A stretch of DNA of 64,000 nucleotides from positions 1 through 64,000 of the forward strand of contig JAUNVC010000005.1 in the NCBI GenBank assembly GCA_030537875.1. Direction: 5' to 3'. The stretch comes from Tissierellia bacterium. GTDB lineage: Bacteria; Bacillota; Clostridia; Tissierellales; Peptoniphilaceae. Shown here piece by piece: positions 55,958 to 64,000 of this stretch. The notes beneath the pieces were generated by a model. That model was given only the letters and a program-made list of their open reading frames with translations, made no database searches and was not told where the DNA came from. The first letter of the stretch is position 1. Each line of letters starts with the position of its first letter. A program made the position numbers and the translations under genes.

Positions 55958-56341
55958 TTATAGATATTTCACACATGTAATTCTATTATAACAAGCTTCC
56001 ATTTCATCCACACAACTTCGAACCAAAGCAAGCCCTCTTCCGCCCATGAGATCAGAACTTCTTCGAACAATGGGACCGGCACAAGTAATTCCATCCCCCT
56101 GATCCTTTACGCAAACACGAAAACATGTATCACTAATATGGACAGAAACACTAACTATCTTCGTTTCATCACAGCAATTTCCATGAATAACACCATTTCC
56201 GATGAGTTCATTTAAAATCAACCGTATCTCAAATAAGAGGTTCTCATCGGTGATGACCTCGGAAATCATGTCCATCAATTTTTTATTGAAGACTTGCAAA
56301 TAATTCACATTGCTTTTTACTGATGCACAAAAGCTATACAT
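55958..56341 (-). CDS. Anti-sigma-factor-type ATP-binding protein (RsbW/SpoIIAB-like HATPase)
   Basis: The 127-residue protein is a single GHKL ATPase domain: N box RLILNELIGNGVIHGN, G1 box VKDQGDGI and G2 box MGGRGLALVRSCVDEM. Such proteins act as serine kinases that bind a sigma factor or an STAS-domain antagonist. It stands alone between terminators, with no sigma factor or antagonist next to it, so its partner is unknown. The PP2C phosphatase at 12310-13416 is a possible opposing enzyme; that is inference. It contains seven Cys residues, many for its size. Confidence 0.85.
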   Translation of the reverse strand: MYSFCASVKSNVNYLQVFNKKLMDMISEVITDENLLFEIRLILNELIGNGVIHGNCCDETKIVSVSVHISDTCFRVCVKDQGDGITCAGPIVRRSSDLMGGRGLALVRSCVDEMEACYNRITCVKYL

Positions 56342-56394
56342 ATTCCTCTCCTCAGCTATTTATACCCCAAAACACCCCAAATAATCATGTTATA

Positions 56395-56420
56395 CAAAAA
56401 AGAGGGCTTGGCCCTCTTTT
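56395..56420 (-). terminator. alaS terminator
   Basis: GAGGGC / GCCCTC forms a stem with a 3-nt loop (56402-56416), flanked by A/T runs that extend it and give six T on the minus strand. Confidence 0.85.
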
Positions 56421-56422
56421 CT

Positions 56423-59044
56423 TTATAGGTAGTTTGTAATATGATCAAATACCTCTTTTAATTTGTCCTTGTCCTTGGCTCCTGCCATGGCCATGTCGGG
56501 TTTTCCTCCCCCATTTCCTCCCAAGGCTTGGGCAATGGGCTTGATGACTTTCCCTGCATTGACTCCTTTGGCGACCAAGGCCTTAGTAGCAGCGGTCAAA
56601 AGATTGATCGTATCTCCATTGACCGAAGCAAAAATAACCAGCAAATTTTCATGTTTGTTTCTAAGTTCATCGGCCATATTTTTTAATTCATTGGGTTGAA
56701 CTCCCTCAAAGGTCTTGGCGATGAGTTGGTATCCATCATGCTCTTGGATGGCATCTTCCATCCCCTTGGCCTTATCTCCTGCCAAATCTGCCTTTAATTT
56801 TTGAACTTCTTTTTTGGCATCTCTCAATTCATCCAACACATCAAAGGTGCGTTTGACCACATTGTCCTCTGTGGTGCGTAATGCATCTGTCACATCTTGT
56901 AAAGTTTTTTCTTGATTGAGCAACCATTGATACGCACCATGGCCTGTGAGTGCTTCCACACGGCGAACACCAGCGGCCACTCCCGTTTCCATTGTGATTT
57001 TAAAGAGGCCAATTTCAGCGGTGTTGGCAACGTGGGTTCCACCACAAAGTTCCATGGAAAATTTGCTCATCTTAAGCACCCGAACCTCATCCCCATATTT
57101 TCCTTCAAATAGACCAATAACGCCTTCGTCTTTAGCCTCTTTCAAAGGTTTAACCTCTGTTATAACGGGGATGGATTCCAGAATCTTTTCATTGACCAGC
57201 TTTTCAACTTCCAAAATTTCTTCTGGCTTCATGGCCGTATAGTGACTAAAGTCAAACCGCAACCTGTCTGGGGCTACGAGAGAACCTGCCTGATGCACAT
57301 GACTTCCCAATACCTCGCGCAAAGCAGCATGGAGCAAGTGGGTGGCGGAGTGGTTTCTCTTGATATCCATACGACGCTTACTGTCAATAATTGACTCTAC
57401 CTCGTCTTCCAGAGCAAAGACTCCCTCCTCCATTTCGCACATATGAAGCACCACTCCGTGCTTTGTTTTCTTCGTATCTAAAACTTTGGCCTTTCCGGTC
57501 TTTCCAATAATGACACCTTCATCTCCAACCTGGCCACCGCCTTCCCCATAAAAGGGGGTTTCTTTTAAAAGAATCACGCAGTGATCCCCGGCAGAGACAT
57601 CATCAACGGGGATATTTTCTTTGAAGATACCTGTAATTTCAGAGAAAGACCGATCCTTTTCATAACCTAGAAAGTCGCAAGTGTATTCCTCAAAATCAGG
57701 TGCCTCTCCATCTGCCTTCCACCCAGAATCACTTCTATCCAAGGCCGTTCGAGCTCTCACCTTTTGCTCTTCCATGTTATCCTTAAATTCCGTGTGATTG
57801 TAGGTTAGACCTTCGGCTTTTAAAATTTCTTCCGTTAGCTCCGGTGGAAAACCATAAGTATCGTATAATTCAAATACGTCTTTTCCGCTGAGGACCGTTT
57901 CCTTATGTTTCTTTAGCTCATTCATCTTTTCATTGAGAAGATCCGTCCCTTGCACAATGGTTCTCTTGAAACGACCCTCTTCCGTATTGATGACTTCTAA
58001 AATAACATGTTCATTTTCCTTGAGTTCGGGATAGGCAACGGACCAAGAATCGATGACTTTACGGACCGGTTGTTCTAAGAAAGCGTGGTCAATACCAAGG
58101 AGCATACCTTGTCTAGCCGCCCTTCGAATGAGTTTTCTTAACACATACCCTCTTCCTTCGTTGGAAGGAACGACACCGTCGTTGACCAAAAATGTCATGG
58201 CACGACTGTGGTCAGCAATGATTCGAAGATAGACATCGTCATCGTGGTTGACACCATAGCCCTTTCCACAAATTTCCGTGACCACATCAATGATTTCGTG
58301 AATTGCTCCAATGTCATAGACCGACTCTACATTTTCCATCACACAGGCAATCCGCTCCAGTCCCATTCCCGTATCGATGTTGGGATTGGCGAGGGGATGA
58401 TAGACACCTTGAGTATCTTTGTCAAATTGGGTAAATACCAAATTCCAAACTTCCATAAAGCGATCACAGTCACAGCCCGGCTTGCAATCCGGACGTCCAC
58501 ATCCAAATGCTTCCCCCTTATCATAGTGAATCTCGGTACAGGGTCCACTGGGTCCAACCTCGAGCTCCCAGAAATTATCCTCTTTTCCCAATCGAACAAT
58601 CTTTTCTTCGGGAACACCTATCATGTCTCTCCATAAATCGTGGGCCTCATCATCATCCAAATAAATAGAAACCCAAAGTTTCTCCTCGGGAAGATGCATC
58701 ACTTCCGTTAAAAATTCCCAAGCCCATGCAATGGCTTCTTTTTTAAAATAATCTCCAAAGGAAAAATTTCCCAACATTTCAAAAAATGTTAGGTGGCGAA
58801 GTGTTTTACCAACATTATCAATATCCCCTGTGCGAACACATTTTTGAGAAGTGGTCATTCTGGGATAGGGTGGAACTGCTTCCTTGGTAAAATATTTTTT
58901 CAAAGGTGCCATGCCGGCACCGATGAGTAGTAGGGATTTATCATTTTGCGGTATGAGAGAATAGGAAGGTTGCCGCAAATGGTCCTTTGAAGAAAAGAAT
59001 TCTAAAAACTTTTCTCGTATTTCATGTAATCCAATTTTTTCCAT
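56423..59044 (-). CDS. alaS: Alanyl-tRNA synthetase
   Basis: AlaS charges tRNA-Ala. The 873-residue class II enzyme has the N-terminal aminoacylation domain (motif 2 region CVRTGDIDNVGKTLRHLTFFEMLGNFSFGDY split over about 70-100), the editing domain with zinc ligands NHSATHLLHAAL and CGGTHVANTAEIG, and the C-Ala domain with NGGGKPDMA near the C-terminus. It follows the AI-2E-family gene by 9 nt and has no T-box, so it shares that gene's promoter. Confidence 0.98.
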   Translation of the reverse strand: MEKIGLHEIREKFLEFFSSKDHLRQPSYSLIPQNDKSLLLIGAGMAPLKKYFTKEAVPPYPRMTTSQKCVRTGDIDNVGKTLRHLTFFEMLGNFSFGDYFKKEAIAWAWEFLTEVMHLPEEKLWVSIYLDDDEAHDLWRDMIGVPEEKIVRLGKEDNFWELEVGPSGPCTEIHYDKGEAFGCGRPDCKPGCDCDRFMEVWNLVFTQFDKDTQGVYHPLANPNIDTGMGLERIACVMENVESVYDIGAIHEIIDVVTEICGKGYGVNHDDDVYLRIIADHSRAMTFLVNDGVVPSNEGRGYVLRKLIRRAARQGMLLGIDHAFLEQPVRKVIDSWSVAYPELKENEHVILEVINTEEGRFKRTIVQGTDLLNEKMNELKKHKETVLSGKDVFELYDTYGFPPELTEEILKAEGLTYNHTEFKDNMEEQKVRARTALDRSDSGWKADGEAPDFEEYTCDFLGYEKDRSFSEITGIFKENIPVDDVSAGDHCVILLKETPFYGEGGGQVGDEGVIIGKTGKAKVLDTKKTKHGVVLHMCEMEEGVFALEDEVESIIDSKRRMDIKRNHSATHLLHAALREVLGSHVHQAGSLVAPDRLRFDFSHYTAMKPEEILEVEKLVNEKILESIPVITEVKPLKEAKDEGVIGLFEGKYGDEVRVLKMSKFSMELCGGTHVANTAEIGLFKITMETGVAAGVRRVEALTGHGAYQWLLNQEKTLQDVTDALRTTEDNVVKRTFDVLDELRDAKKEVQKLKADLAGDKAKGMEDAIQEHDGYQLIAKTFEGVQPNELKNMADELRNKHENLLVIFASVNGDTINLLTAATKALVAKGVNAGKVIKPIAQALGGNGGGKPDMAMAGAKDKDKLKEVFDHITNYL

Positions 59045-59053
59045 AGTATCTCC

Positions 59054-60238
59054 TTACTTTCTCAGTTCTTCATATAAAACCTGTGCCGCAATGATGACCG
59101 GCAAGGCAAAAATCATTCCAACAAATCCAAAGAGAAATCCTCCGACCAAGATGGCAATCAGAATAAATAGAGGATGAATTCCCAGCTTGTCCGATAAAAT
59201 CTTTGGTCCAATCAAATTGTTCTCCGTCCATTGTAGGAAAGGATACATGAGTAGTACCCACAGAGCTTTGATCGGTGAATCAATAAAGGCGAAGATGACC
59301 GCCGGTATGAGACCAAGCAAGGGTCCCAAGTAGGGAATAATATCGGCAATCATGGTAATGAGTCCAATAACAAAGGCAAAATCTACACGTAAAATCCCCA
59401 AGAACACGCCGGTGGCAACACCAACGTACACAGCCATGAGTATCTTTCCCTTCACATATTGGACAACTCGATTGTCAATGGCTCGGCCCACATCAAGAAT
59501 CTTATCCTTATATTTTTTGGGCAACCATTTTTTTGCTTCTTCTATAAATATTTCCTTATCTGCTAAGAAATAATATACAAAGATGGGCACAAGAATCATC
59601 ATGAATAACTTGGAAACGGTGGTTTTCACACCCGAAACCAAACCCTTCATGTTATCTTGCACGTTGATATTTAATTCTTGTAAAACATCGGTGAAATTCT
59701 TTTCCCGTATGTTGAGTAAGTCTCTACCAAAGATACTTTCTGAAAGATCTCCCAATTGATTGGTGGCTTTTTCCAAGTACCCAGGAAATTTTGTTACCAA
59801 TCCCTTAAATTCAGAGATCGTCCTTGGCAAGATGCTGACAATTAAAACCAATAATACCAAGAAAATAATGACATAAATCAATATGATGGCCCGTCTCCGA
59901 TTGAAGTAGGGTTTATTCTCCAACTTTTTCATAGCTGGATTGATTACATAGGCAATGACCAAGGATGTAATAAATGCGTTGAATAAGTATCGTAAAGATG
60001 AATATTGATGAAGAACCCAAAAAAATCCAGCGATTCCAAGAAGGTATAAAAGCCATTTCCCCACCGGTTTTAGTGCAATACGAATCGTCTTATCTGGACT
60101 TAAACGTAGATTCCCAATTTGTATAAGATAGTAGGTAGCCGCCAAAACAAAAAGTATTAAAACAGTAAAGAGGGAAATTTGTAGAAATCGCATGGTCTTT
60201 ATTCCCTGAAAAATAGATAATATCAATGGCATAATCAT
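59054..60238 (-). CDS. AI-2E-family transporter (YrrI-like)
   Basis: This 394-residue membrane protein has the AI-2E/PerM family layout: two N-terminal helices, a further pair around 65-120, a central soluble region (about 160-220) and four C-terminal helices with IADIIPYLGPLLGLIPAVIFAF and TENNLIGPKILSDKLGIHPLFILIAIL. Despite the name, members are varied exporters; substrate is unknown. The yrrI-alaS pairing is known in Bacilli and supports conserved linkage. GGAGG precedes the ATG at 60238. Confidence 0.88.
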   Translation of the reverse strand: MIMPLILSIFQGIKTMRFLQISLFTVLILFVLAATYYLIQIGNLRLSPDKTIRIALKPVGKWLLYLLGIAGFFWVLHQYSSLRYLFNAFITSLVIAYVINPAMKKLENKPYFNRRRAIILIYVIIFLVLLVLIVSILPRTISEFKGLVTKFPGYLEKATNQLGDLSESIFGRDLLNIREKNFTDVLQELNINVQDNMKGLVSGVKTTVSKLFMMILVPIFVYYFLADKEIFIEEAKKWLPKKYKDKILDVGRAIDNRVVQYVKGKILMAVYVGVATGVFLGILRVDFAFVIGLITMIADIIPYLGPLLGLIPAVIFAFIDSPIKALWVLLMYPFLQWTENNLIGPKILSDKLGIHPLFILIAILVGGFLFGFVGMIFALPVIIAAQVLYEELRK

Positions 60239-60264
60239 ATTGGCACCTCCTCAATATCTATATA

Positions 60265-60293
60265 AGTATACGTTATTTCTCCCTATTTGTCAA
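60265..60293 (-). promoter_or_regulatory. Promoter of the AI-2E-alaS operon
   Basis: TTGACA (60288-60293), 17-nt spacer and TATACT (60265-60270) on the minus strand. Confidence 0.85.
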
Positions 60294-60317
60294 TGATTTC
60301 AACTGTTCTCTTAGGGG

Positions 60318-60338
60318 TTTGAGGGCTCCTTCATGAGC
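60318..60338 (-). terminator. Possible hairpin after the DUF6440 gene
   Basis: GGGCTC / GAGCCC with a 6-nt loop follows directly after the DUF6440 stop codon. The sequence after it is not T-rich, so termination here is uncertain. Confidence 0.35.
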
Positions 60339-60340
60339 CC

Positions 60341-60532
60341 TTACAATCCCCTCTTCATCGGCTTTCCATCCCCATCGAGAAGCGGGGTCAACCCGCCGGC
60401 TGTTCCATAGGATGAAAATAGATATTGGATACCGGTCTTTTGATCCGTCAAGATAAATGTCTTTATAAACTTATCTTGCGCTAAGCGTTGAACCTCGAAT
60501 CTCTTCTCTGCTTCCTCTTCTCTAAAAAACAT
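60341..60532 (-). CDS. Small DUF6440-type protein
   Basis: The 63-residue cytoplasmic protein ends in a characteristic pattern: DQKTGIQYLFSSYGTAGGLTPLLDGDG. This GxxYLF...GGLTPLLD shape is what I know as DUF6440; the function is unknown. It starts at the base after the DJ-1 stop codon, so the two are co-translated. Confidence 0.65.
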   Translation of the reverse strand: MFFREEEAEKRFEVQRLAQDKFIKTFILTDQKTGIQYLFSSYGTAGGLTPLLDGDGKPMKRGL

Positions 60533-61081
60533 CTATACCTCCCTTAAAATTCCACGACTTACTTCCTCCATCTTTACGAGGCCAAAAAGGGCCTCTGTGA
60601 TGACCAACGCAAAGTGTAAGGCATAGAAGGGACCTTTTCCTGTAATCAAATTCCCATCTTTTTCCGTACCAGCCGCCGTATATTCTCCATCTTGTATCTC
60701 TTTTTCAAAACCTGGATAACAAGTATACTTTTTATTCTTTAAAATGCCTGCCTCTCCTAAGGCAATGGGGGCGGCGCAAATGGCAGCCACTATTTTATCT
60801 TTGTCAAATGCTTCCCTTAAAATTCCAAGAAGCATTTCATCTTTGGCAAAATACTCAGATCCAGGCAATCCTCCGGGCAACACAAAGGCATCATAGTCCT
60901 CCACTCGAATGGAAGCATAGGAACAATCTCCCCCAATGGTCACTCCATGGGAGGTCGTCACACATCCTCCATCCTTAGTTGCAATATGCACCTCGGCACC
61001 TGCACGGCTCAATATGCTTTTTTGGGTAATGGCCTCCATTTCTTCAGAACCATTTTCCATAAATAAGACAACTTTCTTCAT
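60533..61081 (-). CDS. DJ-1/PfpI-family protein
   Basis: The 182-residue protein has the DJ-1 fold signature MENGSEEMEAI near the start (with the acidic residue that contacts the nucleophile) and the nucleophile-elbow Cys in AAICAAPIALGEAG. It resembles YajL/ThiJ-type proteins, which act in stress protection; deglycase, chaperone or other activity cannot be told from sequence. It lies after the threonine dehydrogenase terminator with no room for a normal promoter, so read-through is likely. Confidence 0.88.
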   Translation of the reverse strand: MKKVVLFMENGSEEMEAITQKSILSRAGAEVHIATKDGGCVTTSHGVTIGGDCSYASIRVEDYDAFVLPGGLPGSEYFAKDEMLLGILREAFDKDKIVAAICAAPIALGEAGILKNKKYTCYPGFEKEIQDGEYTAAGTEKDGNLITGKGPFYALHFALVITEALFGLVKMEEVSRGILREV

Positions 61082-61097
61082 ACCTTCTCCTTTTGAA

Positions 61098-61128
61098 AAA
61101 AAAGCCCTTTGCGTGCAAAGGGCTTTTC
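61098..61128. terminator. Strong hairpin between threonine dehydrogenase and DJ-1 genes
   Basis: AAAAGCCCTTTGC and GCAAAGGGCTTTT form a 13-bp perfect stem with a 2-nt centre (61100-61126). It has A/T ends and can terminate on either strand. Confidence 0.8.
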
Positions 61129-61129
61129 A

Positions 61130-62083
61130 CTACTTCAGTTTCTCGGACAGTGTATCGAGCATGTCCTTTGTCATTTTATCCAAATCATAATCCGGTTCAT
61201 AGCCCCATTCTGCCTTAGCTGCAGAAGCATCTAAGGAGTTTGGCCAAGAATCGGCAATGGCCTGTCTAACAGGATCCACATCATAATCCAATGTGAACTC
61301 TGGAATAAACTTTTTAATGCTGGCTTCAATATCTTCTGGAGCCACACTCATGGCCGTAATGTTAAAAGCGTTTCTATGAACAAGTTTCGTGGGATCCGCC
61401 TCCATCAACTCAACAATTGATTTGATAGCATCAGGCATGTACATCATATCCATTTTCGTGCCTTTCCGAATGAAAGACGTATAGGATTTTTTGCGTATTG
61501 CTTCATAGTATATATGAACAGCATAATCGGTTGTTCCTCCGCCGGGTAAAGTGTCGTTAGAAATAAGGCCAGGGAAACGAACTCCCCTCGTATCCACACC
61601 AAATTTTTGGTGATAATAATCACAGAGAATTTCTCCTGCCACCTTTGTCACACCATACATTGAAGTGGGGCGTTGAATCGTATCTTGAGGCGTTTGATCC
61701 GCTGGTGTACTTGGGCCAAATGCTGCGATGGAGCTGGGATTAAAGAGCATTAAATTCTTTTCTCTCGCAATCTCCAATAGCGTATACAATCCATTCATAT
61801 TTACATCCCAACACATGGTGGGTTTTTGTTCTCCCACCGCTGATAATATGGCAGCTAAGTTTATGATGGTATTGATCTTGTACTTGTCAATAATCTCATT
61901 GGCTCTGTTTCCATCGCGTATATCCAACAGCTCAAAGGGGCCAGAGTCATACACCGTATCGTGTCCGTCTTTTTTGCTTCGATTGGAAGCAATAACATTG
62001 TCGTTGCCATATTGTCTTCTTAGCTCTAGGACCAATTCTGAACCGATTTGACCCAGAGCACCCGTAACGAGAATTTTTCTCAT
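61130..62083 (-). CDS. SDR-type L-threonine 3-dehydrogenase (NAD-dependent epimerase family)
   Basis: The 317-residue enzyme has the N-terminal NAD loop VTGALGQIGSELV and the catalytic YxxxK in MYGVTKVAGEI. The overall sequence (GVRFPGLISNDTLPGGGTTDYA, and FIRKGTKMDMMYMPDAI) matches the extended short-chain form of threonine dehydrogenase rather than the zinc MDR enzyme. The product is 2-amino-3-ketobutyrate. The partner ligase Kbl is not adjacent. It is 9 nt after ridA. Confidence 0.85.
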   Translation of the reverse strand: MRKILVTGALGQIGSELVLELRRQYGNDNVIASNRSKKDGHDTVYDSGPFELLDIRDGNRANEIIDKYKINTIINLAAILSAVGEQKPTMCWDVNMNGLYTLLEIAREKNLMLFNPSSIAAFGPSTPADQTPQDTIQRPTSMYGVTKVAGEILCDYYHQKFGVDTRGVRFPGLISNDTLPGGGTTDYAVHIYYEAIRKKSYTSFIRKGTKMDMMYMPDAIKSIVELMEADPTKLVHRNAFNITAMSVAPEDIEASIKKFIPEFTLDYDVDPVRQAIADSWPNSLDASAAKAEWGYEPDYDLDKMTKDMLDTLSEKLK

Positions 62084-62092
62084 AAGAACTCC

Positions 62093-62467
62093 TTATTTAT
62101 ATGCAATAGCCTCAATTTCAATTCTGCCATCTTTGGGCAGTCTAGCCACTTCCACACAAGATCTAGCGGGCTTATGATTTCCAAAAAACGCTTCATATTC
62201 TTTGTTGATTTCAGCGAAGTCGCTCATATCCTTCACAAAAATGCTTACTTTTATGATGTTTTCCAATTTCCCACCAGCTGCTTTGACAATTTCCAATACA
62301 TTGGTAAGAGATTGTCTTGTAGCCTCTTTGATACAATCAGAAACCAATTGACCTGTTTCCGGATTGATGGGAAGTTGGCCGCTGGTGAAAATAAATCCGC
62401 CATGTTCCATTCCCTGTACATAGGGTCCCACTGCTGCGGGGGCCTTATCTGTGTGTAATACGTTCAT
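62093..62467 (-). CDS. ridA: RidA-family enamine/imine deaminase
   Basis: RidA hydrolyses reactive enamine/imine intermediates made by PLP enzymes such as threonine dehydratase. The 124-residue sequence has AAVGPYVQGMEHGGFIFTSGQLPINPETG and the conserved C-terminal RSCVEVARLPKDGRIEIEAIA, with the key Arg. The ATG at 62467 follows AAGGAGG. It sits before a threonine-catabolic enzyme, a sensible pairing. Confidence 0.95.
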   Translation of the reverse strand: MNVLHTDKAPAAVGPYVQGMEHGGFIFTSGQLPINPETGQLVSDCIKEATRQSLTNVLEIVKAAGGKLENIIKVSIFVKDMSDFAEINKEYEAFFGNHKPARSCVEVARLPKDGRIEIEAIAYK

Positions 62468-62477
62468 ACATACCTCC

Positions 62478-62813
62478 TTATGATTCGTTAATATCTTTCC
62501 ATAGACGTTCCAAGTCATAATATTTTCTGACTTGCACATCAAAAATATGGACAATTATATCTCCATAGTCCATCAGCATCCATTCCGATGAACGCTTGGA
62601 CTGAGGATTCTTTCTCACATAGCCCTCTTTATCCATCTCATATTCAATATTGTCAGCTATGGCGTGAATTTGGCTTACGTTGCTTCCCGCAGTCACTACA
62701 AAATAATCGGCGAAGCTGGCCTTATTTCTAATATCGATAACTTCAGTATCATATCCCAATTTGTCATCGATGGCTTTTTCAATAATAGCTAATTTCTTAT
62801 TCAGATCCGTCAC
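62478..62813 (-). CDS. rsfS: Ribosomal silencing factor RsfS
   Basis: RsfS binds L14 on the 50S subunit and blocks joining with 30S under starvation. The 111-residue protein has IDIRNKASFADYFVVTAGSNVSQIHAIADNIE and WMLMDYGDIIVHIFD, diagnostic of the family. A GTG at 62813 is preferred because GAGGAG lies 7 nt upstream; a GTG at 62819 is too close. It overlaps the end of yqeK by 17 nt. Confidence 0.95.
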   Translation of the reverse strand: MTDLNKKLAIIEKAIDDKLGYDTEVIDIRNKASFADYFVVTAGSNVSQIHAIADNIEYEMDKEGYVRKNPQSKRSSEWMLMDYGDIIVHIFDVQVRKYYDLERLWKDINES

Positions 62814-63384
62814 GTGCACTCTCCTCTACTAAAAGAAAATTCCTTGCCTCAATTGAATCAGGGGCAATAAAGTGATGATGATTGATGAGATACATTATCG
62901 TATCATCTAAAACCATGAGAAGTGCCTTGTCAAGATCCTTCTCAGCCATCTTTCGTATGGCCTCCACTCCCGGATAGTCCCGAGCAGGTTCTAGTTTGTC
63001 TGCAAGATACACGATTTTCTCAATCAATCCCATATCCCACCGACCGGTTATATGATACCGAATGGCATCCAACACTTCTTTTTCGTAAACTCCAAAGACT
63101 TCTTGAACCAAAAAGGAACCTAAAATGCCATGAACTAAATTGTAATCATAACGTAACTCTCCATCTACGATTATACCAAAGGATTCCAACTTTTTCAAGG
63201 CAGCTTCTCTATCTTTCCACTTGCCACAATCATGTAAAAGTGCTGCAATTTCAACATTTTCTACATCTGCTCCCCACTGCAACGCCATGGCTCTCGCAAG
63301 CTCCATCACTCGTATGGAATGATCCACTCTCCACCCATCCAAATGTTTCTTTAAAAATCTAATGGCCTCTTCTCTATTATACAT
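62797..63384 (-). CDS. yqeK: HD-domain phosphohydrolase YqeK
   Basis: YqeK-family HD enzymes hydrolyse diadenosine tetraphosphate (Ap4A) symmetrically. The 195-residue protein has metal-binding residues in VDHSIRVMELA and ALLHDCGKWKDRE, and HGILGSFLVQEVF. The ATG at 63384 with GGAGGAG upstream is chosen; it overlaps the nadD stop by 8 nt. The nadD-yqeK-rsfS order is conserved. Confidence 0.93.
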   Translation of the reverse strand: MYNREEAIRFLKKHLDGWRVDHSIRVMELARAMALQWGADVENVEIAALLHDCGKWKDREAALKKLESFGIIVDGELRYDYNLVHGILGSFLVQEVFGVYEKEVLDAIRYHITGRWDMGLIEKIVYLADKLEPARDYPGVEAIRKMAEKDLDKALLMVLDDTIMYLINHHHFIAPDSIEARNFLLVEESARDGSE

Positions 63385-63964
63385 CTCTCCTCCATAGCTT
63401 ATGACTGTTGATAAAGTTACGGGTGGAATCAAGAACAAAATAGTGAATGTCCTTACCTTCTTTACACATGTTTCTCACCTCTGTACTAGACAATTCAAAG
63501 ACTGGATTATCCAAAAAGACAAATTTCTCCGAATAGGACTTCAGCAAAGAATGATCTTCCCGTTTGATTCCGCCCCTATTTAAAACAAGTATATCTGCAA
63601 ATTGTAAAATTCGATCTGGTTTGACCCATTGAGCAAATGTATTGTAGGAATCCATGCCCATGAGGAAATGTATCTTTCCATAGGTGTCATGAAGTATTTC
63701 CATGGTCTTGTAGGTATAACTTGGCTCTTCCATATGATATTCCACAGAACAGACCTCCACCCCTTCCATTTCTTCAAAGGTGTGACAAATCATCTCTAAT
63801 CGCAGTGCATCACTGATTCCGTCAGATGGCTTATGGGGCGGTGTTTTCGTTGGCAAAATCAAAAATCTTTTCGGTTGAAGCTCATTGATACAATACCGTA
63901 TGCTCAAAATGTGGGCAATCGTCGGCGGATTGAAACTTCCCCCATAGATGATGGTGTCTATCAT
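63377..63964 (-). CDS. nadD: Nicotinate-nucleotide adenylyltransferase
   Basis: NadD makes deamido-NAD from nicotinate mononucleotide and ATP. The 195-residue protein has the nucleotidyltransferase loop GGSFNPPTIAHIL, in which the usual HxGH reads TxAH, and the C-terminal SSTEVR motif. First His to Thr is tolerated in the (H/T)xGH superfamily, but the Gly to Ala change is less common. Its ATG overlaps the stop of the partial upstream gene (ATGA). Confidence 0.92.
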   Translation of the reverse strand: MIDTIIYGGSFNPPTIAHILSIRYCINELQPKRFLILPTKTPPHKPSDGISDALRLEMICHTFEEMEGVEVCSVEYHMEEPSYTYKTMEILHDTYGKIHFLMGMDSYNTFAQWVKPDRILQFADILVLNRGGIKREDHSLLKSYSEKFVFLDNPVFELSSTEVRNMCKEGKDIHYFVLDSTRNFINSHKLWRRDV

Positions 63965-64000
63965 TTTAAATACAAATGCCTTTCCGAATCTCGATATACA
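63961..64000 (-). CDS. C-terminal end of a gene cut by the right edge (possible yhbY)
   Basis: On the minus strand, one frame stays open from the window edge to a TGA at 63961-63963, giving VYRDSERHLYLK. The stop overlaps the nadD ATG. YhbY-type RNA-binding proteins commonly precede nadD and end with a similar YR-x-S stretch, so yhbY is possible; twelve residues are too few to be sure. Confidence 0.35.
   Translation of the reverse strand, partial: VYRDSERHLYLK

Noticed and set aside
59045..60340. T-box upstream of alaS or leuS
   Set aside because: No AGGTGGNACCGCG core occurs upstream of alaS, leuS or asnS; the only T-box is at tyrS.
1..64000. Mobile elements, prophage, CRISPR arrays, defence systems, tRNA or rRNA genes
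   Set aside because: No transposase, integrase, phage structural gene, direct-repeat array or tRNA-like cloverleaf was seen. Gene order is consistent with a stable core chromosome.

Overview
The window is a chromosomal segment of a low-to-moderate GC, Gram-positive anaerobe of the class Clostridia (Bacillota). The evidence is the gene content and order (asnS-leuS-glmU-prs-pth-mfd, tig-clpP-clpX-lon-engB, pcrA-ligA-gatCAB, nadD-yqeK-rsfS), A-rich Shine-Dalgarno sites of the AGGAGG type, a T-box leader, a tetrahydrofolate riboswitch, PyrK/PyrD class 1B dihydroorotate dehydrogenase, formate-THF ligase, and frequent TTGACA-N17-TATAAT promoters. I cannot name the genus. There is no rRNA, tRNA, insertion sequence, prophage or CRISPR array. 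Nearly all genes are on the minus strand; only tyrS, an iron-type ABC pair (fetAB-like) and folT are on the plus strand.

Layout by increasing coordinate (minus-strand operons read right to left): 1-11.8 kb is asnS-leuS-ycxB-like-glmU-prs-pth-mfd-prsA, with a promoter for a further gene at the left edge. 11.8-14.5 kb holds an rRNA methyltransferase, a PAS-PP2C phosphatase, rqcP and divIC. 14.6-16.0 kb is tyrS behind a very short T-box. 16.1-22.2 kb is the tig-clpP-clpX-lon-engB proteostasis block. 22.5-26.0 kb is a five-gene GntR-regulated double ABC transporter operon with a perfect inverted-repeat operator. 26.1-28.8 kb is a cell-wall amidase and rdgB, followed by a 520-bp spacer with a possible small RNA. 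29.3-36.6 kb is pcrA-ligA-gatC-gatA-gatB. 36.7-40.6 kb is fetAB-like, then a DtxR-family repressor, yerC and fhs. 40.7-50.5 kb is a long run from pyrB through pyrI, pyrF, pyrK, pyrD and pyrE into an AcpS-NnrD fusion, a membrane protein, asnB and pepF. 50.6-51.8 kb is a THF riboswitch and folT. 51.8-60.3 kb holds a class IV aminotransferase, cardiolipin synthase, typA, an anti-sigma-type ATPase, alaS and an AI-2E-family membrane protein. 60.3-64.0 kb is nadD-yqeK-rsfS-ridA-threonine dehydrogenase, then a DJ-1 protein and a DUF6440 protein.

The genes are mostly housekeeping: translation (six synthetase or amidotransferase activities), protein quality control, cell envelope, DNA repair, pyrimidine and one-carbon/folate metabolism. 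The unusual content is regulatory RNA and gene architecture. The tyrS T-box has a stem I reduced to little more than the specifier loop. The asnS and pyrB leaders each have an intrinsic-terminator hairpin whose loop is complementary to an upstream leader segment. pyrB also has a 26-codon leader ORF running through the attenuator, much like enterobacterial pyrBI. Holo-ACP synthase is fused to NAD(P)H-hydrate dehydratase. FolT carries an extra N-terminal membrane domain.
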